The notes beneath the pieces are model-generated. The model ran no database searches. It was not told the DNA's origin and saw nothing but the letters and a program-made list of their open reading frames with translations. This document shows, in pieces, positions 1 through 9,085 of a DNA stretch of 64,000 nucleotides (position 1 is its first letter; every line of letters starts with the position of its first letter). The stretch comes from Jiangella alba (GTDB lineage Bacteria > Actinomycetota > Actinomycetes > Jiangellales > Jiangellaceae). The stretch lies in contig NZ_FNUC01000001.1 in assembly GCF_900106035.1 (NCBI RefSeq), forward strand, positions 186,001-250,000. The letters run 5' to 3'. The position numbers were made by a program, and so were the translations under genes.

Positions 1-2802
1 CAGTTCCAGCACGTGACGGTACGGCTTGCCGGTGGCGCGGGTCATGCCCAGCTCGCAGGTGCGGTTGCAGGACGCGTACCCGCCGGCCTCCCCCAGCGCG
101 GCGACGGTGGCCGCCTCGGCCTCGGTCGCGCCGCGGGTCAGCTCGGGATGCAGCAGCCCGCGGTCGCCGGCGAAGCCGCAACAGCCCCAGTTCGACGGCA
201 CGACGGCCTCGCGGGCCACGGCCGCGCCCAGTGCGGTGAGGTCGTCGACGTCGCCGAGGTGGACGCTGGCGCAGGTCGGGTGCAGGACGACGCGGTCCAG
301 CCGGCGGTCGTCGGCGACCGGCGCGAGCCGCGGCAGCACCGACGACCGGACGAACGCCACGGCGTCGACGACCGTCACCCGCTCCCACTTCGCCGCGTCC
401 GGCTCCGGCAGCGCTGACGCCAGCCCGGCCAGCCCGTGCGAGCAGGACGACGCGTCGGCGACGACCGGCAGCCGGCCGTCGTCGGTGAGCGGCCAGAGCG
501 CGGCGAACACCTGCTGCGCCATGACCGCGGCGCCCGCCTTCAGCCCCTTCGACGCCCACGGGGTGCCGCAGCACAGCGACGGCGTCCGCTCGGCGATCGC
601 CACCGGCACGCCGGCCCGCGCCGTGAGCGCCAGGAACGCCGCGGTGACGCCGTCGCCGTCACCCTCGGGGGCGAACAACGCGCCGATGCAGGCCGGGAAG
701 AACACCGCCTCGGCCGCGTGCGGCACCGGCCACCCCGACGACGGCCGCGGCCGGCCGGGGCCGGGCAGCGAGCCGTCCGCCGCCGGAATCCACTCCGTGC
801 CGAGCACGGCCCTGGCCAGCGACGACGCACCCGACACGACGGGACCGGGCAGTGCCGACGCGACCCGCAGGCCGGCCCGGGCCGCGGTGACGCCGGCGCC
901 CCAGTGCCGCGCCGCGGTCTTGCCGGCGCGCTGCGCGAGCGGGCCCAGCGACTCCGCGCGGCGGGCCTTCATCGCCTGGCCGGTGTCGATCTGCACCGGG
1001 CAGGCCATGACGCAGAGCGAGTCGGCGGCGCACGTCTGCACGGCGTCGTAGCGGTAGGTCTGCTCCAGTTCGGCCCGCACCTCGGGGGTGGCGACGGCGA
1101 TCTCGCGCAGCAGCGCGATGCGCTGCCGGGGCGTCGTCGTGACCCCGCGCGACGGGCAGACCGGCTCGCAGTAGCCGCAGTCGACGCAGGCGTCGAGCGC
1201 GGGGTCGACCGGCGGGACGGTCTTGAGGTGGCGCAGGTGCGCCCGCGGGTCCTCGTCCAGCACGACACCGGGCGCCAGCACGCCGCGCGGGTCGCACAGC
1301 GCCTTCACCTCGCGCATGACGGCGTACAGCTCGTCGCCGTACTGGCGGCGCACGTACGGCGCCATGATGCGGCCGGTGCCGTGCTCGGCCTTGAGCGAGC
1401 CGTCGGCGCCGAGCACGAGGTCGACGAGGTCCTCGGTGAACGCGGCGTAGGCGTCCAGCTCGCGCGGGTCGTCGAGGCGCGGGGTGATCATGAAGTGCAG
1501 GTTGGCGTCGCGGGCGTGCCCGAAGATGACGGCGTCGCCGTACTCGTACCGGTCGAACAGCCCCTGCAGGTCGCGCACGGCCGGCCCGAGCGCGGGCGCC
1601 GGGACGACGATGTCCTCCAGCAGCGCCGTCGTCCCCTGCGGCCGCGCGCCGGCGACCGTCGCGTAGAGGCCCTTGCGGACGTGCCAGGCGGCGGCGCGCT
1701 GCCCCGGGTCGGTGGACAGCCCGCCGGGCGTGGTCAGCGGCAGCCGCTGGATGACGGCGCCGACGTCACCGGCCAGCGCGACCAGCTCGGCCGCCGTCTC
1801 GGCCGCCACCTCGACCAGCAGCGCCGTGTGCTGCTCGATCGGCAGCGACCGGATCGCCTCCGGCGCCCGCGGGTCGATCGCGGCGACCCGCAGCGACGTG
1901 GAGTCCATCAGCTCGACGGCGCCCGCGCCGGCCCCGACCAGCGCGGGCAGCGCGGCGATGGCGGCGTCCAGGCGGTCGAACACCAGCAGCGCGGTCGCGA
2001 CGTGCGGCAGCACCGGCAGCGTGTCGAACGTCGCCGACGCGACGAACGCCAGGGTCCCCTCCGACCCGACCACCAGGTGCGCCAGGAGGTCGGCCGGACC
2101 GTCGTGGTCGAGGAACGCGTTGAGGCCGTAGCCCATGGTGTTCTTCATCGAGAACTGGTGCTCGATGCGCCCGCGCAGCACGGCGTCGGCGCGCAGCCGG
2201 TCGCGCAGCCGGGCCAGACCGGCGTGCAGTCCCGGCTCGAGCGCGGCCAGCCGTTCGTCGGCGTCGGGCGCGGCGGTGTCGAGGTACGTACCGCTCGGCA
2301 GCACCAGCTCCAGCCCGGCCAGCGTGCGGTACGCCGTCGCCGTCGTCGAGCTGGTCATGCCGGACGAGTTGTTCGCGACGACCCCGCCGACGGTGCAGGC
2401 GGCCTCGCTGGCGGGGTCCGGCCCGAGCCGGCGGCCGTACGGCGCCAGTGCCGCGTTCACCCGGCGCACGACCGCGCCCGGCTCGGCCCGCACCCGCGCG
2501 CCGTCGCCCAGCACCGTCACGGCGCCGAAGTGCCGGCGGGTGTCGACGAGGACGGCGTCGGTGCCGGCCTGCCCGGACAGGCTGGTGCCGCCGGAGCGGA
2601 ACGTCAGCGGGACGCCGTCGCGGTGGGCGGTCGCGAGCAGCGTGGCGACCTCGGGCACGGACGACGGCGTCACCACCGCCGCCGGCGTCAGCAGATAGTG
2701 CGAGGCGTCGTGCGCCATGCGGGCACGGTCCGCGACGCGGTCACTGACCTGGGCCGATCCGATCGCGGCTCGCAACGCGTCGACATCGATGACGGGGGTC
2801 AC
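1..2802 (-). CDS. FAD-linked oxidase / Fe-S protein, D-lactate dehydrogenase-like (3' end cut)
   Basis: This is the N-terminal 934 residues of a large soluble flavo-iron-sulfur dehydrogenase; the stop lies beyond the left edge. An N-terminal FAD-binding PCMH domain covers roughly residues 35-215, with the glycine-rich stretch SGGTSLSGQA near residue 60. An FAD-oxidase C-terminal domain follows. A ferredoxin-like part then carries CVDCGYCEPVCP near residue 538 and CAADSLCVMTCP near 586. Two CCG-type cysteine motifs (LCCGT near 742, GCCGFAGD near 871) belong to the heterodisulfide-reductase-like domain. This order matches the fused FAD/4Fe-4S family that oxidises D-lactate, glycolate or similar 2-hydroxyacids and passes electrons to the respiratory chain. 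The exact substrate cannot be read from sequence. The start is GTG followed by TPVIDVDAL. It appears monocistronic here. Confidence 0.9.
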   Translation of the reverse strand, partial: MTPVIDVDALRAAIGSAQVSDRVADRARMAHDASHYLLTPAAVVTPSSVPEVATLLATAHRDGVPLTFRSGGTSLSGQAGTDAVLVDTRRHFGAVTVLGDGARVRAEPGAVVRRVNAALAPYGRRLGPDPASEAACTVGGVVANNSSGMTSSTTATAYRTLAGLELVLPSGTYLDTAAPDADERLAALEPGLHAGLARLRDRLRADAVLRGRIEHQFSMKNTMGYGLNAFLDHDGPADLLAHLVVGSEGTLAFVASATFDTLPVLPHVATALLVFDRLDAAIAALPALVGAGAGAVELMDSTSLRVAAIDPRAPEAIRSLPIEQHTALLVEVAAETAAELVALAGDVGAVIQRLPLTTPGGLSTDPGQRAAAWHVRKGLYATVAGARPQGTTALLEDIVVPAPALGPAVRDLQGLFDRYEYGDAVIFGHARDANLHFMITPRLDDPRELDAYAAFTEDLVDLVLGADGSLKAEHGTGRIMAPYVRRQYGDELYAVMREVKALCDPRGVLAPGVVLDEDPRAHLRHLKTVPPVDPALDACVDCGYCEPVCPSRGVTTTPRQRIALLREIAVATPEVRAELEQTYRYDAVQTCAADSLCVMACPVQIDTGQAMKARRAESLGPLAQRAGKTAARHWGAGVTAARAGLRVASALPGPVVSGASSLARAVLGTEWIPAADGSLPGPGRPRPSSGWPVPHAAEAVFFPACIGALFAPEGDGDGVTAAFLALTARAGVPVAIAERTPSLCCGTPWASKGLKAGAAVMAQQVFAALWPLTDDGRLPVVADASSCSHGLAGLASALPEPDAAKWERVTVVDAVAFVRSSVLPRLAPVADDRRLDRVVLHPTCASVHLGDVDDLTALGAAVAREAVVPSNWGCCGFAGDRGLLHPELTRGATEAEAATVAALGEAGGYASCNRTCELGMTRATGKPYRHVLEL

Positions 2803-2850
2803 GAGGCGAACCTACCGGTGTGGCCTGACCACACACGCGGCGGGCCCGAC

Positions 2851-3066
2851 TCAGCCGCGGACGAGGTCGCGCGGCCGCGCCGGGGCATCGACGCGGTCGT
2901 CGCTCTCGTGGATGACGTGGCGGACGCCACGGAGGCGGGCCAGCTCGCGGCCCATGCGGGCCGCCGTCTCCTTCGTGCCCGCGCTGACGATGAGGCGGTC
3001 ACCGTCCTCGAAGACGTTGGCCCACCGGTCTCCCCGTGGCACCGTGTGGATGTCCCCTGCAGCCAT
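2851..3066 (-). CDS. DUF2188 domain protein
   Basis: This is a 71-residue soluble protein that begins MAAGDIHTVPRGDRWANV. Its core has the DUF2188 pattern: a short beta hairpin with H-x-V-P and W at the front, a helix (TKETAARMGRELARL), then an HVIHESDDRV strand near the end. Function is unknown; DUF2188 proteins are small and often compared to double-stranded RNA-binding folds. The ATG at 3066 has AGGGG six bases upstream. A longer in-frame extension has no better ribosome site and reads as unlikely protein. The tail PARPRDLVRG is basic. It lies 48 bp upstream of the flavoprotein gene on the same strand and could be co-transcribed with it. Confidence 0.75.
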   Translation of the reverse strand: MAAGDIHTVPRGDRWANVFEDGDRLIVSAGTKETAARMGRELARLRGVRHVIHESDDRVDAPARPRDLVRG

Positions 3067-3309
3067 GCCGACCCCCTGCTTTTCCGCGCTCGCCACCATC
3101 GTCGTCCCGGAGCGAGGCCGCGCGCTGGCCTTTCGTCGACCTTTGCCGGTCCGTTCGGCAAACATGGTCATCACCTGTGGCAGGTGTCGAGGGGGTCCTT
3201 CGTGGGTATCGGCATGTACGTCCAGGAGATCACCACCGTCTGGATTGGTCGGTAGCATGGCATCCCTGAGCTCGAGACGACCGTCCGGCAGCGGCGGAGT
3301 GGGGGGCGC
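3067..3309. promoter_or_regulatory. Divergent intergenic region with 6-3-6 inverted repeat
   Basis: This 243-bp gap separates the DUF2188 gene (minus) from a small plus-strand gene. A perfect inverted repeat, CACCTG-TGG-CAGGTG, lies at 3172-3186. It could be an operator for either gene, but no regulator is adjacent. No gene or RNA is evident in the rest. Confidence 0.3.
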
Positions 3310-3537
3310 ATGAGCACGCCGGCGCGGCCGAAGCCGTCCGACCCCGAGTGGGACGGCGACGACCGCGACCTCGACGCCGTCGGGCTGGCGGCGCACTTCG
3401 CCGAGTACGCACGGCGCACCAGCCGTCCGGCCGGCGACGACGCCGGGCGCGACGGCGACCAGCGGCGGGCCATCGGGGCCTGGCTGGACGAGCTGATCGC
3501 CGAGCTCGAGCGCGACGCCGGCGACGCGCGGTCCTGA
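3310..3537 (+). CDS. Small hydrophilic hypothetical protein
   Basis: A 75-residue acidic protein (MSTPARPKPSDPEWDGDDRD at the front) with no membrane segment or signal peptide. A mixed helical C-terminus, AIGAWLDELIAELERDAGD, looks amphipathic. A run of G (GTGGGGGGCGC) sits just before the ATG and can serve as ribosome site. I recognise no family. Codon positions look coding, with G/C-rich third positions and few rare residues. It precedes the phosphotransferase gene on the same strand by 67 bp, but that gene has its own promoter-like sequence, so they need not form an operon. Confidence 0.6.
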   Translation: MSTPARPKPSDPEWDGDDRDLDAVGLAAHFAEYARRTSRPAGDDAGRDGDQRRAIGAWLDELIAELERDAGDARS

Positions 3538-3566
3538 CCCCGGGCTCTGACACCGGAAAAAACTGG

Positions 3567-3596
3567 TTGGCCGGCGGCGGCCGCGACCCCTACCGT
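3567..3596 (+). promoter_or_regulatory. Candidate promoter of the phosphotransferase gene
   Basis: TTGGCC at 3567-3572 and TACCGT at 3591-3596 are separated by 18 bp. The ATG at 3605 is only eight bases past the -10 box, so the transcript would be nearly leaderless. No Shine-Dalgarno sequence is present. Confidence 0.4.
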
Positions 3597-3604
3597 GGCC
3601 GGCG

Positions 3605-4483
3605 ATGACGCCGCCACCCGAGATCGACGCCGCGCTCGTCGCCGGGCTGATCGCCGACCAGTTCCCGCGGTGGGCCGCCCTCCCGGTGCGGCCGGTCGAG
3701 CTGCAGGGCGTCGACAACCGCACGTTCCGCCTCGGCGACGAGTTGTCCGTCCGGCTGCCCAGCGCGGCGCACTACCGCGAGCAGGTCGCCAAGGAGCAGC
3801 ACTGGCTGCCGCTGCTGGCGCCGCAGCTGCCGATCCCGATCCCGGCGCCGGTGGCCGTGGGCCGGCCGGGCCGCGGCTACCCCTGGACGTGGTCGGTGAA
3901 CCGCTGGCTGCCGGGTGAGACCGCGCTGCGATCCGGCGTCGGCGGCGACGTCGCGTTCGCGCGCGACACGGCCGGGTTCCTGCGCGCGCTGTGGGCGGCC
4001 CAGGCCGAGGGCGGGCCGCCGCCGGGCCCGCACAACTTCCGGCGCGGTGCGTCCGTGGCGGTGTACGCCGACGAGACCGAGCGGGCGCTGGCTGCGTCGG
4101 CGGGCCGCATCGACGACGCCGCCGCCCGAAAGGTGTGGGACGCGGCGCTGGCGGCCACGTGGACCGGCCGGCCGGTCTGGTTCCACGGCGACTACGCGCC
4201 CGGCAACCTGCTGGTCCGCGACGGCCGGCTGAGCGCCGTCATCGACTTCGGCATCTGCGGGGTCGGCGACCCCGCCTGCGACCTCGTCCTCGCCTGGACG
4301 CTCCTCGACGGCGAGGCCCGATCGGCGTTCCGCTCCGCGCTGGGTTCCGCGGCCGACGACGCCATGTGGGCGCGGGCCCGCGGCTGGGCGCTGTGGAAGG
4401 CGCTGGTCACGTACGACAGCGATGTCGCGCGGGTGCGGGCGGAGTCGCGCCGCGTCATCGAGGGCGTGCTGGCGGCGGCCTGA
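3605..4483 (+). CDS. Aminoglycoside phosphotransferase (APH) family protein
   Basis: A 292-residue soluble kinase-like protein. The N-lobe (residues 1-100) contains VDNRTFRLGDELSVRLPS, the nucleotide-contact part of APH folds. The catalytic loop is WFHGDYAPGNLLV near residue 197 (H-x-D-x-x-x-x-N), followed by VIDFGICGVGDPACDLVLAW, whose DFG-like aspartate binds magnesium. Family members phosphorylate small hydroxyl compounds, including antibiotics, sugars and choline-like molecules; the substrate here cannot be predicted. The 3' end overlaps the convergent TetR gene by 29 bp. A plausible promoter lies just upstream and the mRNA is probably leaderless. Resistance should not be assumed, since most APH-family proteins in actinomycetes are uncharacterised. 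Confidence 0.85.
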   Translation: MTPPPEIDAALVAGLIADQFPRWAALPVRPVELQGVDNRTFRLGDELSVRLPSAAHYREQVAKEQHWLPLLAPQLPIPIPAPVAVGRPGRGYPWTWSVNRWLPGETALRSGVGGDVAFARDTAGFLRALWAAQAEGGPPPGPHNFRRGASVAVYADETERALAASAGRIDDAAARKVWDAALAATWTGRPVWFHGDYAPGNLLVRDGRLSAVIDFGICGVGDPACDLVLAWTLLDGEARSAFRSALGSAADDAMWARARGWALWKALVTYDSDVARVRAESRRVIEGVLAAA

Positions 4484-5042
4484 GCAGCGCCCGCACCGAC
4501 GCCGTCACGACGCCCGGCACGGCGGCGGCGTCGAGCCGGCCGGCCCGCTCCTCCTCGGCCGCGCCCTTGAGCAGGTAGTGGGCGGCGCTCACCAGCCAGC
4601 CGATCGGGAGGTCGGTGCGGAAGGCGCCGTCGTCCTGGCCGCGGCGGACCAGCTCCTCCAGCCGGGCCGCCGGCGCGCCGTGCAACTGCCGCACCCGTCC
4701 CGGCGGCAGCACCTCCTGCGCGGCCGCGAGCAGCGACGACGACTCCGCGACCAGTGACCAGCTGGATGCCAGCAGCCGGTCCAGCGCGTCGCCCGGGTCG
4801 CCGCTGAGGTCGACGGCGGAGAGCGTGCGCTCGCCGTCGGCCAGGGCGTCGGCCAGGGCCGCCTCGACCAGCTCGGCCCGGTTCGGGAAATGGCCGTAGA
4901 GCGTCATGCGCCCCACCCCGGCGGCCGCGGCGATCTCGTCGATCGTCGCGGCGGGATCGCGTCCGAGCAGCTCACGGGCGGCCGCGACGATGCGGGCGAT
5001 GCTGCGCTCAGCGTCGGCACGACGGCGGGTCCGGGTCGTCAT
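4455..5042 (-). CDS. TetR family regulator of the adjacent MFS exporter
   Basis: A 195-residue TetR regulator. The N-terminal helix-turn-helix (residues about 15-62) includes TIDEIAAAAGVGRMTLYGHFPNRAELV. The remaining helices form the ligand-binding and dimer domain, which is not conserved enough to name a ligand. It is divergent from the MFS transporter gene with 90 bp between starts. Two near-identical 20-bp inverted repeats lie between them, so repression of the pump and of itself is the natural reading. On its own strand a TAAGAT -10 box ends six bases before the ATG, so its mRNA is probably leaderless. Its 3' end overlaps the convergent APH gene. Confidence 0.9.
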   Translation of the reverse strand: MTTRTRRRADAERSIARIVAAARELLGRDPAATIDEIAAAAGVGRMTLYGHFPNRAELVEAALADALADGERTLSAVDLSGDPGDALDRLLASSWSLVAESSSLLAAAQEVLPPGRVRQLHGAPAARLEELVRRGQDDGAFRTDLPIGWLVSAAHYLLKGAAEEERAGRLDAAAVPGVVTASVRALLRPPPARPR

Positions 5043-5055
5043 GAAGAAATCTTAG

Positions 5056-5116
5056 CTCGTACGGGAATATACGAGTTAACCGGATCGGTTCCCTAGTTCG
5101 TACTTCCACATACGAG
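5056..5116. promoter_or_regulatory. Twin TetR operators between TetR and MFS genes
   Basis: Two 20-bp inverted repeats share the form CTCGTA-N8-TACGAG. Site 1 is 5056-5075 (perfect arms). Site 2 is 5097-5116 (TTCGTA-N8-TACGAG, one arm base different). Their centres are 41 bp apart, about four helical turns. Site 1 sits just upstream of the TetR -10 box (5049-5054, minus); site 2 ends three bases before the AAGGAGG ribosome site of the transporter. The arrangement fits repression of both genes by TetR. Confidence 0.75.
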
Positions 5117-5132
5117 TTAAGGAGGCCGGATC

Positions 5133-6518
5133 ATGACGGACCACGAGACGACGACGGCGGCGGTCGCGCCGCACCCCTGGCGCTGGCGGATCCTGGGCTT
5201 CCTCGGGGTCGCGCAGCTGATGCTGATCCTCGACGTCACCGTCGTGGCCATCGCGCTGCCGCAGATCGAGACCGACCTCGGCGCCGGCCGCGAGGCGCTG
5301 ACGTGGACGGTCAGCGCGTACGCGCTCGCGTTCGGCGGGCTGATGCTGCTTGGCGGCCGGCTCGCGGATCTCGTCGGGGCGAAGCGGGTCGTGCTCGCGG
5401 GCCTGGCGGTGTTCACGGCGGCGTCGCTGCTCACCGGGCTGGCGGACTCGTCCGAACTGCTCATCGCCGGGCGCATCGCCCAGGGCGTCGGCGCGGCGCT
5501 GCTGTCGCCGTCGGCGCTGTCGCTGGTCGTCACGCTGTTCGACGGCGACGAGCGCAACCGCGCGCTCGGCATCTGGTCCGCCCTCGGCGGTGGCGGCGCG
5601 GCGCTCGGCGTGCTGCTCGGCGGCCTGCTCACCGCGGGACCGGGCTGGCCGTGGGTGTTCTTCGTGAACGTGCCGATCGGCCTGGTCATCGCGGTCGCGC
5701 TGGCCCGCCTGCTGCCCCGTCATTCGGTGACGACGCCGCGCGGCCGGCTGGACCTGTTCGGCGCCCTGCTGGTGACGGCGTCGTCCGGCACGCTGATCTA
5801 CGCGCTCATCCAGGCCGGCGACGGCGGCTGGCTGACGGCCACGACCGGCCTGCTGGTGCTGGCCGCGGCGGCCGGCTACCTGGCGTTCGTGACGTGGCAG
5901 CGCCGGGCCGGCGCCCCGCTGATGGACGTGCGCCTGCTGGCGCGGCGGCCGGTGGCGACCGGGACGTTCCTGATCCTGCTGGCGACGGCGCTGATGATCG
6001 CGGTGTTCTTCCTCGGCACGTTCTACTTCCAGCACGCGCACTCGTACGGGCCGCTGCGCACGGGCCTGCTGTTCCTGCCGGTCGCGCTGGCCACGATGGT
6101 GGGCGCCCAGCTCACCGGCCGGTCCATCACCACGCTCGGCGCCCGGCGGCTCGGCGTGATCGGCCTGCTGGTGGCGGCCGCCGGCATGACGGTGCCCGCG
6201 CTCTGGCTGCACCCGGCCGCGGTCGTCGCCGGGGTGTCCGTCGGCGCGGCCGGCACCGGCGCCATCTTCGTCGTCGCGTCGGCGACGGCGCTCGGCCAGG
6301 TCGCGCCGCACGAAGCCGGCGTCGCGTCGGGCATCGTCAGCACGTTCCACGAGTTCGGCGCCGCCAGCGGTGCGGCCGTCGTCTCCAGCGTGGCCGCCGC
6401 CAGCATCGTCGGCGACACCCTGGACGGCTTCACCAACGCCTTCATCGTGGCTGCCGTCGCCGCGGCGGCCTCCGCCCTCATCGCCGCGGTCGTCACCCCC
6501 GGGCGTCAGAGGCTGTGA
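5133..6518 (+). CDS. MFS drug efflux transporter, DHA2 (14-TM) type
   Basis: A 461-residue integral membrane protein. The first segment contains LMLILDVTVVAIALPQIETDL, with the D-x-T-V-V-x-x-A-L-P motif of drug:proton antiporters of the EmrB/QacA group. The segment AGRIAQGVGAALLSPSALSLV is the family's antiporter motif C region. About 14 hydrophobic segments can be counted. It probably exports a hydrophobic drug or metabolite using the proton gradient. The ATG has AAGGAGG at 5119-5125. It is divergent from, and most likely repressed by, the TetR regulator. The 3' end overlaps the convergent small membrane-protein gene by 13 bp. Confidence 0.9.
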   Translation: MTDHETTTAAVAPHPWRWRILGFLGVAQLMLILDVTVVAIALPQIETDLGAGREALTWTVSAYALAFGGLMLLGGRLADLVGAKRVVLAGLAVFTAASLLTGLADSSELLIAGRIAQGVGAALLSPSALSLVVTLFDGDERNRALGIWSALGGGGAALGVLLGGLLTAGPGWPWVFFVNVPIGLVIAVALARLLPRHSVTTPRGRLDLFGALLVTASSGTLIYALIQAGDGGWLTATTGLLVLAAAAGYLAFVTWQRRAGAPLMDVRLLARRPVATGTFLILLATALMIAVFFLGTFYFQHAHSYGPLRTGLLFLPVALATMVGAQLTGRSITTLGARRLGVIGLLVAAAGMTVPALWLHPAAVVAGVSVGAAGTGAIFVVASATALGQVAPHEAGVASGIVSTFHEFGAASGAAVVSSVAAASIVGDTLDGFTNAFIVAAVAAAASALIAAVVTPGRQRL

Positions 6519-7021
6519 GCGAGCAGTTCCAGGCCGATGACCACCAGGCCGATGACGACCTCGGCGAGCAGGACGATGAGCCGCTGCCAGGCCGGTAGCC
6601 GGACCCGGCGGACGGCCAGGTAGCCGATCGCGGCGAGGGCGGCCACCAGCGCGATGCTGGCCGCCCTCAACGCGGGCTCGATCTCCCACACGTCCGCGAC
6701 CGCGAGGCCGATGAACACGGCCGGCAGCACCAGGGCGCCCAGCGCGCCGAAGCTGACCCGGGCCATGTGCCGCAGCTCGGCCCGCACCGGCAGCGACTCG
6801 TGGACGGCGATGTGCGACACGATGTCGGCGACGAGGACGGCGAGGACGGTGCCGATGACGACGACGGCGAGCGACAGCGCGGCCTCACCGGCCGACACCG
6901 CGTGGGCGCGCAGCGCGAGCACGACGGCGAGCGCGGTGAAGGTGATGTAGATGCGTTCCTTGAGGATGTCGGCGCGCTGGCCGGGCGGCAGATCGTCGTC
7001 GCGGCCCGGCTCGAGGCTCAT
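6506..7021 (-). CDS. Small multi-pass membrane protein, unknown function
   Basis: A 171-residue protein starting [16 protein letters not shown] charged N-terminus is followed by about five hydrophobic segments: around [79 protein letters not shown] and [18 protein letters not shown]. The conserved-looking HIAVHE between segments 2 and 3 could be a metal or proton site, but I recognise no family. The ATG overlaps the TGA of the F420-reductase-like gene in an ATGA, so it is translationally coupled to it. It is the last gene of a three-gene oxidoreductase operon. Confidence 0.75.
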   Translation of the reverse strand: MSLEPGRDDDLPPGQRADILKERIYITFTALAVVLALRAHAVSAGEAALSLAVVVIGTVLAVLVADIVSHIAVHESLPVRAELRHMARVSFGALGALVLPAVFIGLAVADVWEIEPALRAASIALVAALAAIGYLAVRRVRLPAWQRLIVLLAEVVIGLVVIGLELLAHSL

Positions 7022-7704
7022 CCGGCCAGCGTAGCGGCGCGAGCCGCGGCCACCTCGCGTCCACGCGGCGTCGCCGGGAAGTCGTCCAGCAGCACCCGCA
7101 GCTCCCCCGCGTCGACGTTCGCGCCGAAGACGGGGGTGAACGGCTCCATCCGCACGCCCTCGGCCAGCGGCCCGGCGACGACCGGGTCGAAGCCGAGCGC
7201 GTCGACGATCTGCGCGGCCCGCTCGACGTCGGCGGCGTCGTCGCCCGCGACGGCGATGGCCTTGCGGTCCGGCGCCCCGGCGGGCCGCGCGCCGTCCTCG
7301 AGGTCGTGGTAGCCCATGTGGTTGAACGCCTTGACGACCCGCGCCTGCGGCAGGAACGCCCGCACCAGCTCGCTCGACGACGTCCGCGGGTCGGTGAGGT
7401 CGTCGCGGCCGCCGTCGACCTCCCACCAGTAGTTCATCGCGTCGAGCACGAGCTTGCCGCGCAGCGCGTCGGCCGGGATCGTCCGGTACTTCCCCAGCGG
7501 CAGCGCCAGCACGACGACGTCCGCCTCCTCGGCGGCCCGACGAGCGGTGACGGCGACCGCGCCGGGCGTGACGACGTCGACGATCAGCGCGATCCGGTCG
7601 ACCGCGCCCGAGCCGGCGACCAGCACCCGGTACCCGGCCGCGACGGCGAGCCGGGCCAGGACGGTGCCGACCTTGCCGGCGCCCAGGATCGCGATGGTCG
7701 TCAC
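7018..7704 (-). CDS. NADPH-dependent F420 reductase-like oxidoreductase
   Basis: A 228-residue Rossmann-fold protein. The dinucleotide site [17 protein letters not shown] lies at residues 4-20. Further on are [21 protein letters not shown] and [22 protein letters not shown], a set typical of the F420:NADP oxidoreductase/NAD(P)-binding family. Such proteins exchange hydride between NADP and the deazaflavin F420 or reduce other substrates. The start is GTG, which overlaps the stop of the upstream LLM oxidoreductase gene (GTGA), and its own stop overlaps the next start (ATGA). Tight coupling to an LLM-class enzyme suggests it may recycle the cofactor for that enzyme. F420 use is inferred, not shown. 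Confidence 0.8.
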   Translation of the reverse strand: MTTIAILGAGKVGTVLARLAVAAGYRVLVAGSGAVDRIALIVDVVTPGAVAVTARRAAEEADVVVLALPLGKYRTIPADALRGKLVLDAMNYWWEVDGGRDDLTDPRTSSSELVRAFLPQARVVKAFNHMGYHDLEDGARPAGAPDRKAIAVAGDDAADVERAAQIVDALGFDPVVAGPLAEGVRMEPFTPVFGANVDAGELRVLLDDFPATPRGREVAAARAATLAG

Positions 7705-8735
7705 GAGCCGGTCACCAGGTCGCGGACCATCGGGACGACCTTCGACCCGTACAGCTCGACGGCGCGCAGCCGCGCGCTCACCGGCTGCGCGCCGGCGGTG
7801 TAGATGAGGTCGAACCGGCCGACGCCGAGGGTCTGGACGGCGCCGGCGATCTTGCGGGCGACCGTCTCCGGCGAGCCGACGTAGAGCGAGCCGTGCTCGA
7901 TCTCGTGCTCGAACTCGCGCGGCGTGATCGGCGGCCAGCCGCGCTCGCGGCCGATGCGGTCGCGGTTCACCTTGTACCGCGGGTAGTACACCTCCCTGGC
8001 CTCCTCGTCGGTGTCGGCGACGAAGCCCGGCGAGTGCATGCCGGCGGGGTGCGCGACGGTGCCGAACTGGCCGGCCGCGCGCTGGTAGAGGTCGAGGTAG
8101 GGGGCGAACCGGTCCGGCGCGCCGCCGATGATCGCGAGCATGAGCGGCAGGCCGTAGTAGGCGGTGCGGACGACGGACTGCGGGGTGCCGCCGACGCCGA
8201 CCCAGGTGGTCAGCCGGCCGGACTCGGTCTTCGGGTACACGTCGGCGTTCTCCAGCCCGGCCCGCATCGTGCCGTTCCAGGTCACCGGCTTCTCGTCGAG
8301 CAGCTGGGTGAACAGCTGCAGCTTCTCCTCGAACAGCTGGTCGTAGTCGGCGAGGTCGTAGCCGAACAGCGGGAACGACTCGGTGAACGAGCCGCGGCCC
8401 AGGATCACCTCGGCGCGGCCGCTGGAGAGCGCGTCGACGGTGGCGAAGCGCTGGAACACCCGCACCGGGTCGTCCGAGCTCAGCACCGTCACGCCGGATC
8501 CGAGCCGGATGGACGACGTACGTGCGGCGATGGCGGCCAGCACCGTCTCCGGCGTCGAGATCGAGTAGTCGGGACGGTGGTGCTCGCCCAGCGCGATCGC
8601 GTCGACGCCGAGGTCGTCGGCCAGGACGGCCTCCTCGACGACCTGGCGGATCGCCGCCGCGTGGCTGACGGGCACGCCGTCGTCGCTTTCCGGCACGTCG
8701 CCGAAGGTGTCCAGTCCGAACGCGATGTCACTCAT
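7701..8735 (-). CDS. LLM class flavin-dependent oxidoreductase (Atu2307/SP_0267-like)
   Basis: A bacterial luciferase-like monooxygenase of about 344 residues with the TIM-barrel signature. The front reads [12 protein letters not shown], followed by [13 protein letters not shown] (E-H-H is typical of the family), [19 protein letters not shown], and [19 protein letters not shown], where the phosphate of FMN or F420 binds. The C-terminal part [28 protein letters not shown] is also characteristic. The substrate is unknown. Two starts are possible: ATG at 8735 (used here) or in-frame GTG at 8744; neither has a strong ribosome site. It heads an operon with the F420-reductase-like gene and a membrane protein. 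Confidence 0.85.
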   Translation of the reverse strand: MSDIAFGLDTFGDVPESDDGVPVSHAAAIRQVVEEAVLADDLGVDAIALGEHHRPDYSISTPETVLAAIAARTSSIRLGSGVTVLSSDDPVRVFQRFATVDALSSGRAEVILGRGSFTESFPLFGYDLADYDQLFEEKLQLFTQLLDEKPVTWNGTMRAGLENADVYPKTESGRLTTWVGVGGTPQSVVRTAYYGLPLMLAIIGGAPDRFAPYLDLYQRAAGQFGTVAHPAGMHSPGFVADTDEEAREVYYPRYKVNRDRIGRERGWPPITPREFEHEIEHGSLYVGSPETVARKIAGAVQTLGVGRFDLIYTAGAQPVSARLRAVELYGSKVVPMVRDLVTGS

Positions 8736-9085
8736 GCCGTCCACAACATTGATGACATGTCAACTATTTCCGCCGCGATCACGGGCCGCCGCCGGGTACC
8801 TGTGGGCGGGATGACGACTCCCGGCGGCGGGGTCCGTGAGCCCCCGGCCGCGGCCCTGGTCCGGCTCTCGCACCGCGCGACCGGGGGACGGAGACCCGGG
8901 ATGCCTCTCGAATGGACCCGGGTCACGGGCGGCGGGTGCGGATTCCCCCGACTCCTCGCACTGCCGCTACGGCACCGTAATCCGCGCCGCGCGCTGCTGG
9001 AACAGGAAGTCCGCACAACCTTGCGCTTTCCGGGCAGATCGTGCGTACGCTGGGCCAGCAGGGCCGGGCAGACCCGGGGGTGCCC
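8736..9085. promoter_or_regulatory. 350-bp divergent intergenic region with TGACATGTCA palindrome
   Basis: The region separates the LLM operon (minus) from the AraC gene (plus). A perfect 10-bp palindrome, TGACATGTCA, lies at 8753-8762, 18-27 bp upstream of the LLM ATG; read on the minus strand it contains TTGACA. A TACGCT at 9047-9052 could be the -10 box of the AraC gene. Open frames across it are arginine-rich shadows and do not look like protein. The palindrome may be an operator, but its regulator is unknown. Confidence 0.35.

Noticed and set aside
436..3255. 939-residue plus-strand open frame
   Set aside because: Arginine- and glycine-rich shadow opposite the FAD/Fe-S gene; no domain is recognisable and the minus frame has clear motifs.
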